Shown here in pieces: positions 28,578 to 37,657 of a DNA stretch of 64,000 nt. The DNA is taken from positions 62,001 through 126,000 of the forward strand of contig NZ_JAFREN010000001.1 of NCBI RefSeq assembly GCF_017377505.1, read 5' to 3'. The translations under genes were made by a program, and so were the position numbers. Below the pieces are notes generated by a model that was not told the DNA's origin, ran no database searches, and saw only the letters and a list, made by a program, of their open reading frames with translations. Position 1 is the first letter of the stretch. Each line of letters begins with the position of its first letter. Origin of the DNA: Enterococcus sp. DIV0212c. Its GTDB lineage: Bacteria > Bacillota > Bacilli > Lactobacillales > Enterococcaceae.

Positions 28578-30114
28578 ATTTTATCATTTCTTCAATATTG
28601 ATCACACGATCTGTAATATCTACATAAAATTCTTCTTCATGAGAAACGATCACGATCGTCCCTTGAAATTGTTGAATCGCTTGACGTAAACTCTCTTTTG
28701 CCGCTACATCGATATGATTCGTTGGTTCATCTAAGAAAATAATATTACTAGAATCCATTGTTAGTTCACAAAGCTTCACCTTCGTCTGCTCTCCTCCACT
28801 CAATAAACGTAACTGTTGATTCACTAATTTATCAGGTAATCCGCATTTTGCCAAATAAGTTCGAATTTCTTTAACTGTTTTTTTCGGGAAACAGTCGCTT
28901 AAATAGGCTAATGGCGTCAAATAATCATTTTCCCAAGTTAAGTCTTGAGAAAAATAGGCTATTTTAGTGTTTGCTGGATATTGATATTCACCACTGATTG
29001 GTTTGATTTTACCTGTTAACGTTTTGATCAATGTAGATTTTCCGATTCCATTAAAGCCTTTGATTGCGACTTTTTCGCCACTATGAACGGATAAATTGAT
29101 CGGTGCTAATAATGGTTCAGTGTAACCAATCACTAATTCATCTGTGATCAACGCCAAACTTGCAACAATTGGTTGATACGGAAATTGAATCTGTGGTTTC
29201 ATCAAGCTACCTGGCGGCGCCATGCGTTCCACTCGGTCTAATTGCTTTTGACGACTTTTTGCCATCGTTGCGCGATTTCCTGCTTTGTACTTACGGATAT
29301 ATGCTTCGGCCTTTTCGATTTTTGCTTGTTGGGCGTGGTATTGTTTTAAGTAACTTTCTTTGTTTTGTTCCTTTTGAGCGAAAGATTTTTCCACATTTCC
29401 TGTATAACGTGTCAATTTCCCAAATTCAATATCACAAATACAGTTGGTTACTGCGTTTAAGAAGTGGTAATCGTGAGAAACTAAAATAAACGTCCCGCTA
29501 AAACTGTTCAAATAATTGATCAACCACTGAATATGCGTATCATCTAAATAGTTTGTTGGTTCATCTAGTAGTAAAACGTCAGGTTCTTCTAAAAGAAGTT
29601 TGGCTAAAATCACTTTAGATCGTTGGCCGCCACTCAATTCATTCATTGGTCGATCTAATCCAATTGCTTCAATTCCTAAACCATTGGCAAGATCATTAAT
29701 GATCGTATCAATTTGATAAAAATCACTTTCATCTAGCTGCGTTTGTAAGTTTCCTGCTCGTTCTAATAATTTTTCTTCACCAGTCTCACCAAATTCCGTG
29801 TATAAATCATTGATTTTTTCTTCGATTTCATAAAGTGGTTTGTAGGCTTGATGTAAGAACTCGCTGATCGTACTGTTACCAATCACTTCCACATATTGAT
29901 CTAGATAACCAATTTTCGTATTGTTTTGCCAAGTGATCGTCCCATCATCTGCTAATATTTCTCCTGTCAAAATCTTGACTAAGGTTGATTTTCCTACGCC
30001 GTTTTGACCTGTTAATCCCATATGATCTCCCTTATTGACCCGAAGAGATGCATCTTCATAAAGAATTTTTTCACCAAAACGCTGGGTTAGGTGCTCGATT
30101 GTTAGTAAACTCAT
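28576..30114 (-). CDS. ABC-F family ATPase (ribosome-acting, possible antibiotic-resistance type)
   Basis: 512 residues with two ABC domains and no membrane domain. Walker A GQNGVGKSTL and FNGIGKSTL; signatures LSGGQRSK and LSGGEQTK; Walker B LLLDEPTNYLD and IFLDEPTNHID. The charged linker (AKIEKAEAYIRKYKAGNRA...) is the P-site tRNA interaction motif region that reaches toward the peptidyl transferase centre. ABC-F proteins either tune translation or protect ribosomes from PTC-targeting antibiotics. The exact subfamily is not recognised. The leader with a short ORF, stacked hairpins and a terminator upstream favours the inducible resistance type. Confidence 0.85.
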   Translation of the reverse strand: MSLLTIEHLTQRFGEKILYEDASLRVNKGDHMGLTGQNGVGKSTLVKILTGEILADDGTITWQNNTKIGYLDQYVEVIGNSTISEFLHQAYKPLYEIEEKINDLYTEFGETGEEKLLERAGNLQTQLDESDFYQIDTIINDLANGLGIEAIGLDRPMNELSGGQRSKVILAKLLLEEPDVLLLDEPTNYLDDTHIQWLINYLNSFSGTFILVSHDYHFLNAVTNCICDIEFGKLTRYTGNVEKSFAQKEQNKESYLKQYHAQQAKIEKAEAYIRKYKAGNRATMAKSRQKQLDRVERMAPPGSLMKPQIQFPYQPIVASLALITDELVIGYTEPLLAPINLSVHSGEKVAIKGFNGIGKSTLIKTLTGKIKPISGEYQYPANTKIAYFSQDLTWENDYLTPLAYLSDCFPKKTVKEIRTYLAKCGLPDKLVNQQLRLLSGGEQTKVKLCELTMDSSNIIFLDEPTNHIDVAAKESLRQAIQQFQGTIVIVSHEEEFYVDITDRVINIEEMIK

Positions 30115-30244
30115 ATTTCTTCCTCTTTTCTATTCGCTTCATTGTTTGTAAATTGTATTAAGTACTTGTTTGTCTGTTCAGTAACTTAAGTTGCTTTAGA
30201 CAACGATTCCGTACGTTTTATTAGAAAGGCTTTCTTTTTCAAAA

Positions 30245-30515
30245 TAAAAAACAAGTGATCAAATAGGCTCTCCTATCTTATCCCTTGTTTTATCAACAAA
30301 GGACAACGCACGAAACACGTTGTCCTTTAATCAGCGTTATAAAATCATGATCATCGTCAAAAGCAACACTAAATAAGACTATCGCTTAGTCTCAAAAATT
30401 CAGTATTTATTTAGACGATGAAGCATTCATTTTATTAGGCTCCACAACAATGCTTCATCACATTCATTTGTCGGGAGCTGCTTCTTTTCACAAATTTATC
30501 TGAAAGAAAAAACAT
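30245..30515 (-). promoter_or_regulatory. Attenuator-type leader of the ABC-F gene
   Basis: Three hairpins follow the leader ORF on the minus strand. Hairpin 1: 30449-30459 with 30417-30427, a perfect 11-bp stem that includes the last codons of the leader ORF. Hairpin 2: AAAGGACAACG with CGTTGTCCTTT (30298-30328). Hairpin 3: a terminator stem between ACAAGGGATAAGATAGG and CCTATTTGATCACTTGT, ending in a T-run at about 30240-30250. Ribosome stalling on the ORF would disturb hairpin 1 and could allow read-through. Confidence 0.75.
30435..30515 (-). CDS. Putative 26-residue leader peptide upstream of the ABC-F gene
   Basis: ATG at 30515, preceded by AAGGTGAT (30521-30528) at good spacing; stop TAA at 30435-30437. 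The peptide begins MFFLSDKFVKRSSSRQ and ends NVMKHCCGA. Its last codons form one arm of hairpin 1, the usual geometry of translational attenuation leaders of ABC-F, cat and erm genes. An internal ATG encoding MKHCCGA alone is possible but has no RBS. No match to a known leader is claimed. Confidence 0.6.
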   Translation of the reverse strand: MFFLSDKFVKRSSSRQMNVMKHCCGA

Positions 30516-30580
30516 TCTTAATCACCTTTCTTTACAAAAATAGTTTAACATAATTGTTTTGAAAAGCAAGAATATTGAGG

Positions 30581-30600
30581 ATGGGACAGAAGTGTTTATT
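30581..30600 (+). repeat. Short dispersed repeat, copy 1
   Basis: GGGACAGAAGTGTTTATT, preceded by GAGGAT, recurs as GGGACGGAAGTGTTTATT at 51573-51590, preceded by GAGGTT. Both copies lie at the start of terminator-like hairpins. Confidence 0.6.
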
Positions 30601-30612
30601 CGTAGTTAGTGT

Positions 30613-30658
30613 GTGAAAAAAAAGTGCTTTTTACTTTTGTCTCACACACTTTTTTCAA
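30613..30658. terminator. Terminator after the NUDIX gene
   Basis: AGTGTGTGA and TCACACACT arms enclose an inner AAAAGTG/TACTTTT hairpin, with T-runs on both strands. Confidence 0.75.
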
Positions 30659-31109
30659 CGATATGTTGTATTGTTTTACTTGTATCTTTGGTCAGTTCTT
30701 TTAAAAATGCTGGTCTTATATCCGCTTGAGGAAGTTTTTCAAAAGATAACCAATGCAATTGTTCCTGCTCGTCAAATTCATTATGCGAATGGCACAAAAC
30801 TGTGTTGTTTTGAAGTTCTACATAATAATAAAATGAAATTTCGTGATAGACTTCTCCGGTTAACTCAGATGTAAAAAAATTTTCATGAATAAAACCTAAC
30901 GTCTTCTCTCCAATCTGACTACCTGTTTCTTCTAAAACTTCTCTTTCAATAGCATCATCCAGCGCTTCATGCATTTTTACTCGACCACCGACAAAATAAA
31001 AGTATGGTTCTTTTGAATTAGACACTACTAATAGCCCTAAGTCACTAATAATAATCGCACCTACACGATAATTGAATCTGCCTTTTTTTGTTTGAAATGT
31101 ACAATCCAT
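30642..31109 (-). CDS. NUDIX hydrolase
   Basis: 155 residues with the NUDIX box starting GGRVKMHEALDDAIEREV and ending LEETG (the GX5EX7REUXEEXGU pattern). It hydrolyses a nucleoside diphosphate linked to some group X; the substrate cannot be read from sequence. RBS AAGGAG precedes the ATG. Single gene with its own terminator. Confidence 0.88.
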   Translation of the reverse strand: MDCTFQTKKGRFNYRVGAIIISDLGLLVVSNSKEPYFYFVGGRVKMHEALDDAIEREVLEETGSQIGEKTLGFIHENFFTSELTGEVYHEISFYYYVELQNNTVLCHSHNEFDEQEQLHWLSFEKLPQADIRPAFLKELTKDTSKTIQHIVEKSV

Positions 31110-31232
31110 TTTTCCAACTCCTTATCTGTATCCTTTTTTTTATTATAAATGACCTTTCTCCTCTTACCAAGTGGAAATCAAAAAGCATAATTATTAAAGT
31201 CTACTACACTTCAATAATTATACTTTTATAAA

Positions 31233-32435
31233 TTACGATTCAATTGAATTCAAATACGTCAGTGCATAACGCACATGAAATTCTGTTGCCAACGCTAATC
31301 CAGCTTCATCAATATCAAATTTTTCATGGTGATGACCGTATTGCGTGTCTGGATTATCTAAATTTCTAGTGCCAACTCGACCATAAACACCAGGTGCTTT
31401 AAGTAAGAAATCTGCAAAATCATCTGCACCCAAACTCTTAGTATAATCTGTGACGACATTTTCACTTCCAACAATTTCTGCGGCTACTTTTTGAGCCAAT
31501 TCTGTTGCCGTATCATCATTGATCAGCGGACCTGCCGCATCATGAATATGAAATGAGGCAATTTTAGTGCGATGAGCTTCAGCAATTTGCCGGGAAATTT
31601 CTTCTACACGCTTTAAAACAAAGGCTCGCGTTTCATGACTGAATGCTCGAACTGTTCCTTCGATTTTTGCATGGTTAGCTACGATATTATATCTGGTTCC
31701 AGCATCAAGTACACCGATTCCAACGACAACAGGATCTAGAGGACTGACTTCTCGTGCTGCTATTTTCTGCAACTCAACCACAATACTTGCCGCCGCTAAA
31801 ACCGCATCCCGTCCAACATTCGGCTGAGCTACATGACTGCTCAATCCTTCAACTTCAATTTTAAAGATATCACAAGATGCATTTGTTGCGCCTTTCGTTG
31901 CTACTAACTTACCGATCGGTACATTTGAATCTAAATGAATGCCAAAAACCTGATCAATATTTTCTACAAAACCACCGTCTACAAATTGACAAGCTCCAGC
32001 TCCGATTTCTTCTGCAGGTTGAAATGCTAATTTGATCGTACCAGCAAAATCAGCTTCGTGATTTTTTAAAACTTTAGCGGCTCCTAACAATGCTGCTGCA
32101 TGTCCATCGTGTCCGCAAGCATGATTTAAACCTGGATGTTTAGATTGGTACTCTTTTCCCGTTGCATCTTCTAATTCCAAAGCATCGATATCTGCTCTTA
32201 AAATAATATTTTTCCCCGATCCTTTTTTACCTTCGATAGTTGCTAAAACACCCGTTTCACCGACTTCTTCAAATGGGATCGCTAACTTATTCAACTCTTC
32301 TTTGATTCGTTTGATCGTTTCAAATTCTTTTAAACTAGCTTCGGGATATTGATGAAAATGACGTCTTAATGCAATCACGTCATTTGAATTTTGCTGAATT
32401 TCTTCTTGAATCGATTGTTTTGTTAATGTAGTCAT
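31233..32435 (-). CDS. M20 family amidohydrolase/peptidase in the methionine operon
   Basis: 400 residues, the usual size for N-acyl-amino-acid amidohydrolases (M20D). Metal-site motifs include NHACGHDGHAAALLG and QPAEEIGAGA, with the lid-domain signature GLSSHVAQPNVGRDA. It is the last gene of the metQ-metN-metI-metQ unit, 15 bp after metQ, under Met T-box control. It probably releases methionine from an acylated or peptide form taken up by the transporter; that substrate is inferred from context. Confidence 0.85.
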   Translation of the reverse strand: MTTLTKQSIQEEIQQNSNDVIALRRHFHQYPEASLKEFETIKRIKEELNKLAIPFEEVGETGVLATIEGKKGSGKNIILRADIDALELEDATGKEYQSKHPGLNHACGHDGHAAALLGAAKVLKNHEADFAGTIKLAFQPAEEIGAGACQFVDGGFVENIDQVFGIHLDSNVPIGKLVATKGATNASCDIFKIEVEGLSSHVAQPNVGRDAVLAAASIVVELQKIAAREVSPLDPVVVGIGVLDAGTRYNIVANHAKIEGTVRAFSHETRAFVLKRVEEISRQIAEAHRTKIASFHIHDAAGPLINDDTATELAQKVAAEIVGSENVVTDYTKSLGADDFADFLLKAPGVYGRVGTRNLDNPDTQYGHHHEKFDIDEAGLALATEFHVRYALTYLNSIES

Positions 32436-32450
32436 TTTAGTAGCCTCCTT

Positions 32451-33284
32451 TTATTTTCTGCCAAATGTTTCCCACGCTGGAACGCTTGAACCTTTTGATG
32501 TCTCTTCGATAACCTTTTTCGTTGCTTCTTGTTGATACGTGTCGACTACTTTATTGTATGTTTTATTCTCTTCATCAGCCTTACGAGCAACAATGATATT
32601 AACATAAGGTTTAGATGTTTCGTCCACTGGTTCTAAGAAAATCGCATCTTTGGCTGGGACAAAACCAGCATCTACAGCCATTCCACTATTGATCACAGAG
32701 GCATCGATATCTTGAAGTGCTCTGGCTGTTTGGGAAGCGTCTAATTCTGTGATTTTTAAGTTTAATTTATTTTCTTTAACATCACTTACTGTTGGTGTTT
32801 GCTTCTTAGCTGGATCTACTTTGATCAGCCCAGCACTTTGTAAGAGTAACAACGCGCGTCCACCATTTGTTGCATCATTCGGTATTGCGATTTCAGCACC
32901 ATTCTTCAGTTCTTTAACATCTTTGATTTTAGATGAATAAATCCCTAATGGCGCACTGACCGTATTACCGATCGAAACAAGATCCGTTTTGTGTTCTTCA
33001 TTATAGTTATCTAAAAAAATCTGATGCTGGAATGAATTTAAATCGATTTCTTTTTCAGCTAAAGCTGCATTTGGTTGTGTATAATCGGAAAATTCAACTA
33101 GTTGAAGATCAATTCCATCATCTTTCAAACGTTCTTTAACCGATTCTAATACTTCATTATTGGCGCCAACTACTCCTAATTTTACGACTTCATTCTTTTC
33201 ACTTTTAGCACTTCCAGCAGAACATCCAGCTAATACAAACCCAATTGTTAAGGCTAATCCGATAATTTTGATTGTTTTTTTCAT
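32451..33284 (-). CDS. metQ: Methionine-binding lipoprotein MetQ (NlpA family), copy 2
   Basis: 277 residues; lipobox LAGC after MKKTIKIIGLALTIGFV. NlpA-family domain with VKLGVVGANNEVLESVKERL, and IDLNSFQHQIFLDNYN, in which the conserved Q-H binding segment is visible. It lies downstream of metI in the same operon as a second, clearly different NlpA lipoprotein, so the importer may use alternative receptors (for example L- and D-methionine or Met-peptides). Confidence 0.88.
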   Translation of the reverse strand: MKKTIKIIGLALTIGFVLAGCSAGSAKSEKNEVVKLGVVGANNEVLESVKERLKDDGIDLQLVEFSDYTQPNAALAEKEIDLNSFQHQIFLDNYNEEHKTDLVSIGNTVSAPLGIYSSKIKDVKELKNGAEIAIPNDATNGGRALLLLQSAGLIKVDPAKKQTPTVSDVKENKLNLKITELDASQTARALQDIDASVINSGMAVDAGFVPAKDAIFLEPVDETSKPYVNIIVARKADEENKTYNKVVDTYQQEATKKVIEETSKGSSVPAWETFGRK

Positions 33285-33307
33285 TTATATTTCCTCTTTT
33301 CGTTTTT

Positions 33308-33988
33308 TTAATGTGATGTTTTTTTGATCAATGTGTTACTAATAAACTGGCTAGCAAAAACTAAAACTAAGATAATCAAGGTTGCAACGATCGTTACATC
33401 TGTCTGAAATCGATTATAGCCTCTTGTAATCGCTAAGTTCCCTAAACCACCAGCACCAATTGCACCAGCCATTGCGGTTAAACCAATTAAGTTGATGATC
33501 GTAACAGATGAAACACGAATAATACTTGGCAATCCTTCAACTAAATATACTCTAAAAATAATTCCTAAAGGACTTGTTCCCATTGATTCCGCTGCCTCGA
33601 TCACACCTGGATCAACTTCTAATAAGGCGTTCTCGATTTGGCGTGCAAAAAATGGAATTACTCCTATCACCAGCGGCACTAAAGCAGCCGTTGTGCCAAT
33701 CGTTGTTCCTGTTAAAAAACGAGTGATCGGCTGAATCAGCGCCAGCATGATGATAAAAGGAATGGATCTACAAACATTAATGATTTTTTCTAAAATATTG
33801 TAAATAATACTATTTTTTAAAATCCCTTCTGGTCCTATAGCAACCATAATAACGCCAAGCAATGTTCCAAGAATTCCAGCGATGATCGCTGTCCAAAAAA
33901 CCATATAAAGTGTTTCAATCGTGCTATTGAAAAATTCCTGTTTTAATTGTAGAACATTTGGAAAATAATTTTGTAAAAATCCCTGCAT
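33308..33988 (-). CDS. metI: Methionine ABC transporter permease MetI
   Basis: 226 residues with five or six transmembrane helices. The EAA loop EAAESMGTSPLGIIFRVYLVEG docks onto MetN. Flanked by metN upstream and metQ downstream with short gaps. It forms the membrane channel of the methionine importer. Confidence 0.92.
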   Translation of the reverse strand: MQGFLQNYFPNVLQLKQEFFNSTIETLYMVFWTAIIAGILGTLLGVIMVAIGPEGILKNSIIYNILEKIINVCRSIPFIIMLALIQPITRFLTGTTIGTTAALVPLVIGVIPFFARQIENALLEVDPGVIEAAESMGTSPLGIIFRVYLVEGLPSIIRVSSVTIINLIGLTAMAGAIGAGGLGNLAITRGYNRFQTDVTIVATLIILVLVFASQFISNTLIKKTSH

Positions 33989-34014
33989 TTATTCCACTCC
34001 TCTTCTTATTTTGT

Positions 34015-35085
34015 TTAGATAACATGTAATGGTACGACCGTCTTATCTGGTTTACTTATTTTTAAAACGTTTATTTTTACTCCTTGTTTTTGCAAAAAGT
34101 CTAAGGCTTTTTCTCGTTGATGTTCTTCTCCTGAAAGAATCACGATTAAATTACCGATTGGTACTTGCTGTAAAATTTCAACATTTCCATATAAGATATT
34201 CGTAACAACGTGATATTTGCTGTATAACTGAGCAATCAGAGGCTCACTTGTTTGCTCCCCTACATAAGAGATTTCTACTAACACTTCATTTCCACCTAAA
34301 TCAGACAAACTAGGATGTTGAATAATTGTCTCTAACGCTTGATCAATATGTGTTGCCGTCCGAATAAAGTCCTTCGTCAAGGCTTCTTGCGGCTGACTGA
34401 AAATCGAAACAATATCATTTTGTTCGATTACCTGTCCATCTTCCATCACGGCTACTTTATTACAAATTTCTTTAACGACCTGCATTTCATGAGTAATCAA
34501 GACAATAGTTAATCCTAGTTCTTTATTTAATTTTTTTAGTAAATCCAAAATTTGGATGGTTGTTTTCGGATCTAATGCACTAGTTGCTTCATCACACAAT
34601 AATATTTCTGGATCATTTGCTAACGCTCTGGCAATTGCAACACGTTGCTTTTGACCACCTGATAATTGGCTTGGATAGGCATCTTTTTTATCTGAAAGGC
34701 CTACAAGATCAAGCAGCTTTTCAATTTTTTCTCTTCTCTGCTCTTTTTTTAATCCAGAATATTTTAGTGAAAAATCGACATTCTCGAAAATTGAGCGTTC
34801 TTTCATTAAATTGAAGTGCTGGAAAATCATTCCGATTTTTTTACGCTGTGCTCTTAGTTCTTTTGAAGAAAAACCAAGAATATTTTTGTTGTTGATAATG
34901 ACTTCACCTGATGTTGGTCGCTGTAGTAAATTAATGACTCTAACTAAAGTACTTTTTCCAGCGCCAGAATAACCCACGATGCCAAATACATCTTCTTTTT
35001 CAATTGTTATAGAAACATCCTTTACTGCATCGATTTGTTGTTTTTTTTGAAAAAAGGTGACATCTATATTTTTTAATTCAATCAT
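34015..35085 (-). CDS. metN: Methionine ABC transporter ATPase MetN
   Basis: 356 residues: ATPase domain with [30 protein letters not shown] and [12 protein letters not shown], then a C-terminal NIL domain of about 80 residues, which in E. coli MetN binds methionine and inhibits transport when the cell is replete. The start overlaps the upstream metQ stop by 4 nt. Confidence 0.93.
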   Translation of the reverse strand: MIELKNIDVTFFQKKQQIDAVKDVSITIEKEDVFGIVGYSGAGKSTLVRVINLLQRPTSGEVIINNKNILGFSSKELRAQRKKIGMIFQHFNLMKERSIFENVDFSLKYSGLKKEQRREKIEKLLDLVGLSDKKDAYPSQLSGGQKQRVAIARALANDPEILLCDEATSALDPKTTIQILDLLKKLNKELGLTIVLITHEMQVVKEICNKVAVMEDGQVIEQNDIVSIFSQPQEALTKDFIRTATHIDQALETIIQHPSLSDLGGNEVLVEISYVGEQTSEPLIAQLYSKYHVVTNILYGNVEILQQVPIGNLIVILSGEEHQREKALDFLQKQGVKINVLKISKPDKTVVPLHVI

Positions 35086-35930
35086 TTTGGTTCCTCCTGT
35101 AATTCTTTTGGTATAAACCAGTAATTTCCTTGGTTATGTTCTTCCAGATATTTTTTGAATTCAACTGAGCGATAGGCTTTAACGACATCTTGCGCCCATT
35201 TGCTGTCTTTATTTTTTTCATCTACCGTGGCAACCAATTCATATTCTTTTAAGACATCTTCAGAAAGTAAACTGTCTTTAGGTTCGAGTTTTGCGCTGTA
35301 AACAATACTTCCTGGGATCACTGCATAATCCAAATCAGCTAGACTTCTAGGAATTTGAGCCGATGACATTTGTATAAGTTCTAAATTTTTTGGATTACTC
35401 TCAATATCTTCTTTGGTTGCTTTTATGGGATCGATTCCTGTTTTCAATTTGATCCAACCAGCCTTTTGCAAAAGGTTGAAGGCTCGCGCCGTATTTGAAG
35501 CATCGTCTGGAATACCGATTTTATCTCCAGCTTTCACCTCAGCCAATTTACTTCTTTTTCCAGGAAATAGCCCTGCTGGAACAGTTGGAATCGGAGTGAT
35601 ACCAATTAAGTAAGTGCCTTTATTTTCATTAAAGTTAGTTAGATATGCTGTGTGTTGATCAACATTTAAATCAATGGCACCTTCAGTTAATGCTACATCT
35701 GCTTGGATCAATTCTGTAAATTCAGTTTGCTTTATTTGATAACCATCTTTTTCCAAAATGGGTTTGACTGCTTCTATAAATAATTCGCTATAAGGACCAG
35801 GCGATGTCCCAACTCGAATGACTTTCGTCTCTTTTTCTTTATCTGAGGCAGCCTTGTCATTGTTAGCACAAGCTGTAATTCCAATAACTCCTGCTACTAT
35901 CAACGTTATACCTAATAACTTTTTCTTCAT
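35082..35930 (-). CDS. metQ: Methionine-binding lipoprotein MetQ (NlpA family), copy 1
   Basis: About 282 residues from ATG 35930, which follows GGAGGGA; an in-frame ATG at 35951 lies before that RBS and is rejected. Lipobox ITAC. NlpA domain with [19 protein letters not shown] and [16 protein letters not shown]. First gene of the operon, directly behind two tandem Met T-boxes. Diverged clearly from copy 2 at 32.5 kb. Confidence 0.88.
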   Translation of the reverse strand: MKKKLLGITLIVAGVIGITACANNDKAASDKEKETKVIRVGTSPGPYSELFIEAVKPILEKDGYQIKQTEFTELIQADVALTEGAIDLNVDQHTAYLTNFNENKGTYLIGITPIPTVPAGLFPGKRSKLAEVKAGDKIGIPDDASNTARAFNLLQKAGWIKLKTGIDPIKATKEDIESNPKNLELIQMSSAQIPRSLADLDYAVIPGSIVYSAKLEPKDSLLSEDVLKEYELVATVDEKNKDSKWAQDVVKAYRSVEFKKYLEEHNQGNYWFIPKELQEEPK

Positions 35931-35961
35931 AAACCATCCCTCCATTATCATTATTTATAAA

Positions 35962-36300
35962 AAGAAAAAAGCATCCTCAAATGCATAAAATTATACATTT
36001 GAGGACGCTTTTGCGTGCTACCACCTCTATTTGGCATCTATTCACATAGATACCCTCGTCAAGTACGTCGATCAATTATCGATTATACTCTAGCACTATA
36101 ACGGGTGCATCCGTCGCTGTCTTATGAATTACTCACTCGAAGCGCTGCTCAATGGCCATTTTCCAGATTTCGTTTACCGCTTGTTTTCAGCTACCCAAGC
36201 TCTCTGTTAGATATCGTTTCATCCGTACTTTCCATCTCATTGCTTTATTTATTTAATTGTTTGAAGAATCAATGCTTCCTTCGCTCGTCTCATACTGTTC
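35962..36300 (-). promoter_or_regulatory. Met T-box riboswitch, promoter-distal copy
   Basis: T-box motif AGGTGGTAGCACGC (minus strand, about 36012-36025), a variant of the usual GGTGGTACCGCG. It is followed by terminator arms 35971-35983 and 35996-36008 with a U-run. The specifier loop reads TGGAAA-AUG-GCC, with AUG at 36157-36159. Uncharged tRNA-Met would permit read-through into metQ. Confidence 0.88.
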
Positions 36301-36304
36301 ACTA

Positions 36305-36600
36305 TTTCATTATGAATATAAAAATAGCCCTCTACCAGCTTATGCTAGTAAAGGGCGAATAATCGCGGTACCACCTTTGTTTTAAAGTAATTCATGATTA
36401 CTTTTCTTAGACCAAGTCTTATAACTTGTCGCTTTGATAACGGGTGCTTTCCCGAAGCTGCTTACTTATCAACAGCTTATCCTCGTGAGGCCATCTTCAA
36501 CTCTTATGCGCTTATCTCTTTTCACCAACCGAGACTCTCTTGTAAAGCACGTCCAAATTTACTCTTCTCTTCAACGGACTGTTATTCTTTTGTTGTTACG
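36305..36600 (-). promoter_or_regulatory. Met T-box riboswitch, promoter-proximal copy
   Basis: T-box core GGTGGTACCGCG (36364-36375, minus strand). Terminator stem GCCCTTTACTAGC with GCTGGTAGAGGGC (36326-36356) and U-run. The specifier loop reads TTGAAG-AUG-GCC, with AUG at 36492-36494, and GGTTGGTGAAAAGAGATAAG is a stem I element. It stands in series with the second T-box. Confidence 0.9.
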
Positions 36601-36604
36601 TTGT

Positions 36605-36633
36605 ATATTACTAGAAAATAAATTCCCTGTCAA
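36605..36633 (-). promoter_or_regulatory. Promoter of the methionine operon
   Basis: On the minus strand TTGACA (36628-36633), 17 bp, TAATAT (36605-36610): near-consensus sigma-A promoter placed just upstream of the first T-box. Confidence 0.88.
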
Positions 36634-36720
36634 ACTTTTTTTTAATTTTATTTTAATCAGTGATTTTTTTAGCGGAACTTATTAGGTATTACCTTAACTT
36701 ATTATCACCTCGAAAAATTA

Positions 36721-36749
36721 TTGACAAACCTTACCATCTACGGTAATCT
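36721..36749 (+). promoter_or_regulatory. Promoter of the tRNA-Thr gene
   Basis: TTGACA (36721-36726), 17 bp, TAATCT (36744-36749), about 20 bp upstream of the tRNA. Confidence 0.82.
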
Positions 36750-36770
36750 GTTATCTGTATTACTAATCTT

Positions 36771-36843
36771 GCCGCCTTAGCTCAGCTGGTAGAGCACCAC
36801 CATGGTAAGGTGGGGGTCGACGGTTCGAATCCGTCAGGTGGCT
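36771..36843 (+). tRNA. tRNA-Thr (GGU anticodon)
   Basis: Cloverleaf: acceptor arms GCCGCCT/AGGTGGC with one G-T pair, D-arm with AGCTCAGCTGGTAGAGC, anticodon stem CCACC/GGTGG enclosing ATGGTAA (anticodon GGT), T-loop GGTTCGAATCC. The discriminator is T and CCA is not encoded. Single tRNA, not part of a cluster. Confidence 0.95.
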
Positions 36844-36916
36844 TACTAGATAATAGGCTGAACAGAAGCTTATTATCAAAGAATTGTTTCTGATTTTACC
36901 ATTTATTCATTCCTAG

Positions 36917-36963
36917 TGTTTGAGATAAAAGTGATGTTTACTTTTATCTCAAACACTTTTTTT
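36917..36963. terminator. Terminator downstream of tRNA-Thr
   Basis: AGTGTTTGAGATAAAAGT and ACTTTTATCTCAAACACT form a perfect long stem followed by TTTTTT. Confidence 0.9.
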
Positions 36964-37054
36964 ACTTAAGATAGTAATTTGGATTAACTTGTCAGACTTT
37001 CTTTTTAAAATATCCGAAAACAAGTATACTAATAATCAAGGAGGTTAACAATAC

Positions 37055-37549
37055 ATGTCTAATCATAAAAATCTGACTCTAACGTTTTATAACAAAGCTG
37101 ATTTTCAACTTTACTATGAATTAACCAAAGATATTAGAGTCATGCGTTATATCACTGAAAAACAAGAATCTGAAACGGAAGCTGTTGAAAATTTCAAAAA
37201 AATTCTAACCTACAATTCAGAATACAGTGATCAAACTGGCTACTACAAAATCTTTGATAAAAAAACATATATCGGCTTTGGAAAACTATCTTGGGATGAA
37301 GAAGATAAAATCGAAATCGGTTACATGATAGCGCCCGAACATTGGGGAAAAGGATATGCAAATCAAGTTATTGCTGATCTAATGGACTTGATAAAACATT
37401 CAAAAATATTATCTCGATCCACCATTTATGCAATTATCGACCCGAATAATGGTGCCTCCAAACACCTATTAGAAAAATATGATTTTGTTTCCGTTTGGCA
37501 AGGAATCGAAGATGGTTTGCCTTCTGAACATTTAGTTTGGCAGCCTTAA
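37055..37549 (+). CDS. GNAT family N-acetyltransferase (RimJ/RimL-like)
   Basis: 164 residues. Acetyl-CoA binding loop PEHWGKGYANQVIADLMDL (the Q/RxxGxG/A type) and the strand IEIGYMIAP are those of the RimJ/RimL-type GNAT branch that acetylates protein N-termini or small amines. RBS AAGGAGG precedes the ATG. Substrate unknown. Confidence 0.85.
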   Translation: MSNHKNLTLTFYNKADFQLYYELTKDIRVMRYITEKQESETEAVENFKKILTYNSEYSDQTGYYKIFDKKTYIGFGKLSWDEEDKIEIGYMIAPEHWGKGYANQVIADLMDLIKHSKILSRSTIYAIIDPNNGASKHLLEKYDFVSVWQGIEDGLPSEHLVWQP

Positions 37550-37584
37550 TTTTTTCTGATTATTTCTTGATTCTCTAAAATAAA

Positions 37585-37637
37585 AAAGATGAGGTTATGA
37601 TGCAACTACTTAAGTCGCGTCTCAACCTCATCCATTT
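37585..37637. terminator. Terminator between GNAT and DUF1002 genes
   Basis: GATGAGGTT and AACCTCATC flank an inner imperfect hairpin; on the minus strand a TTTTTTATTTT run follows, so it mainly serves the DUF1002 gene. Confidence 0.8.
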
Positions 37638-37657
37638 ATTGGGTCAACTTGATTGGA

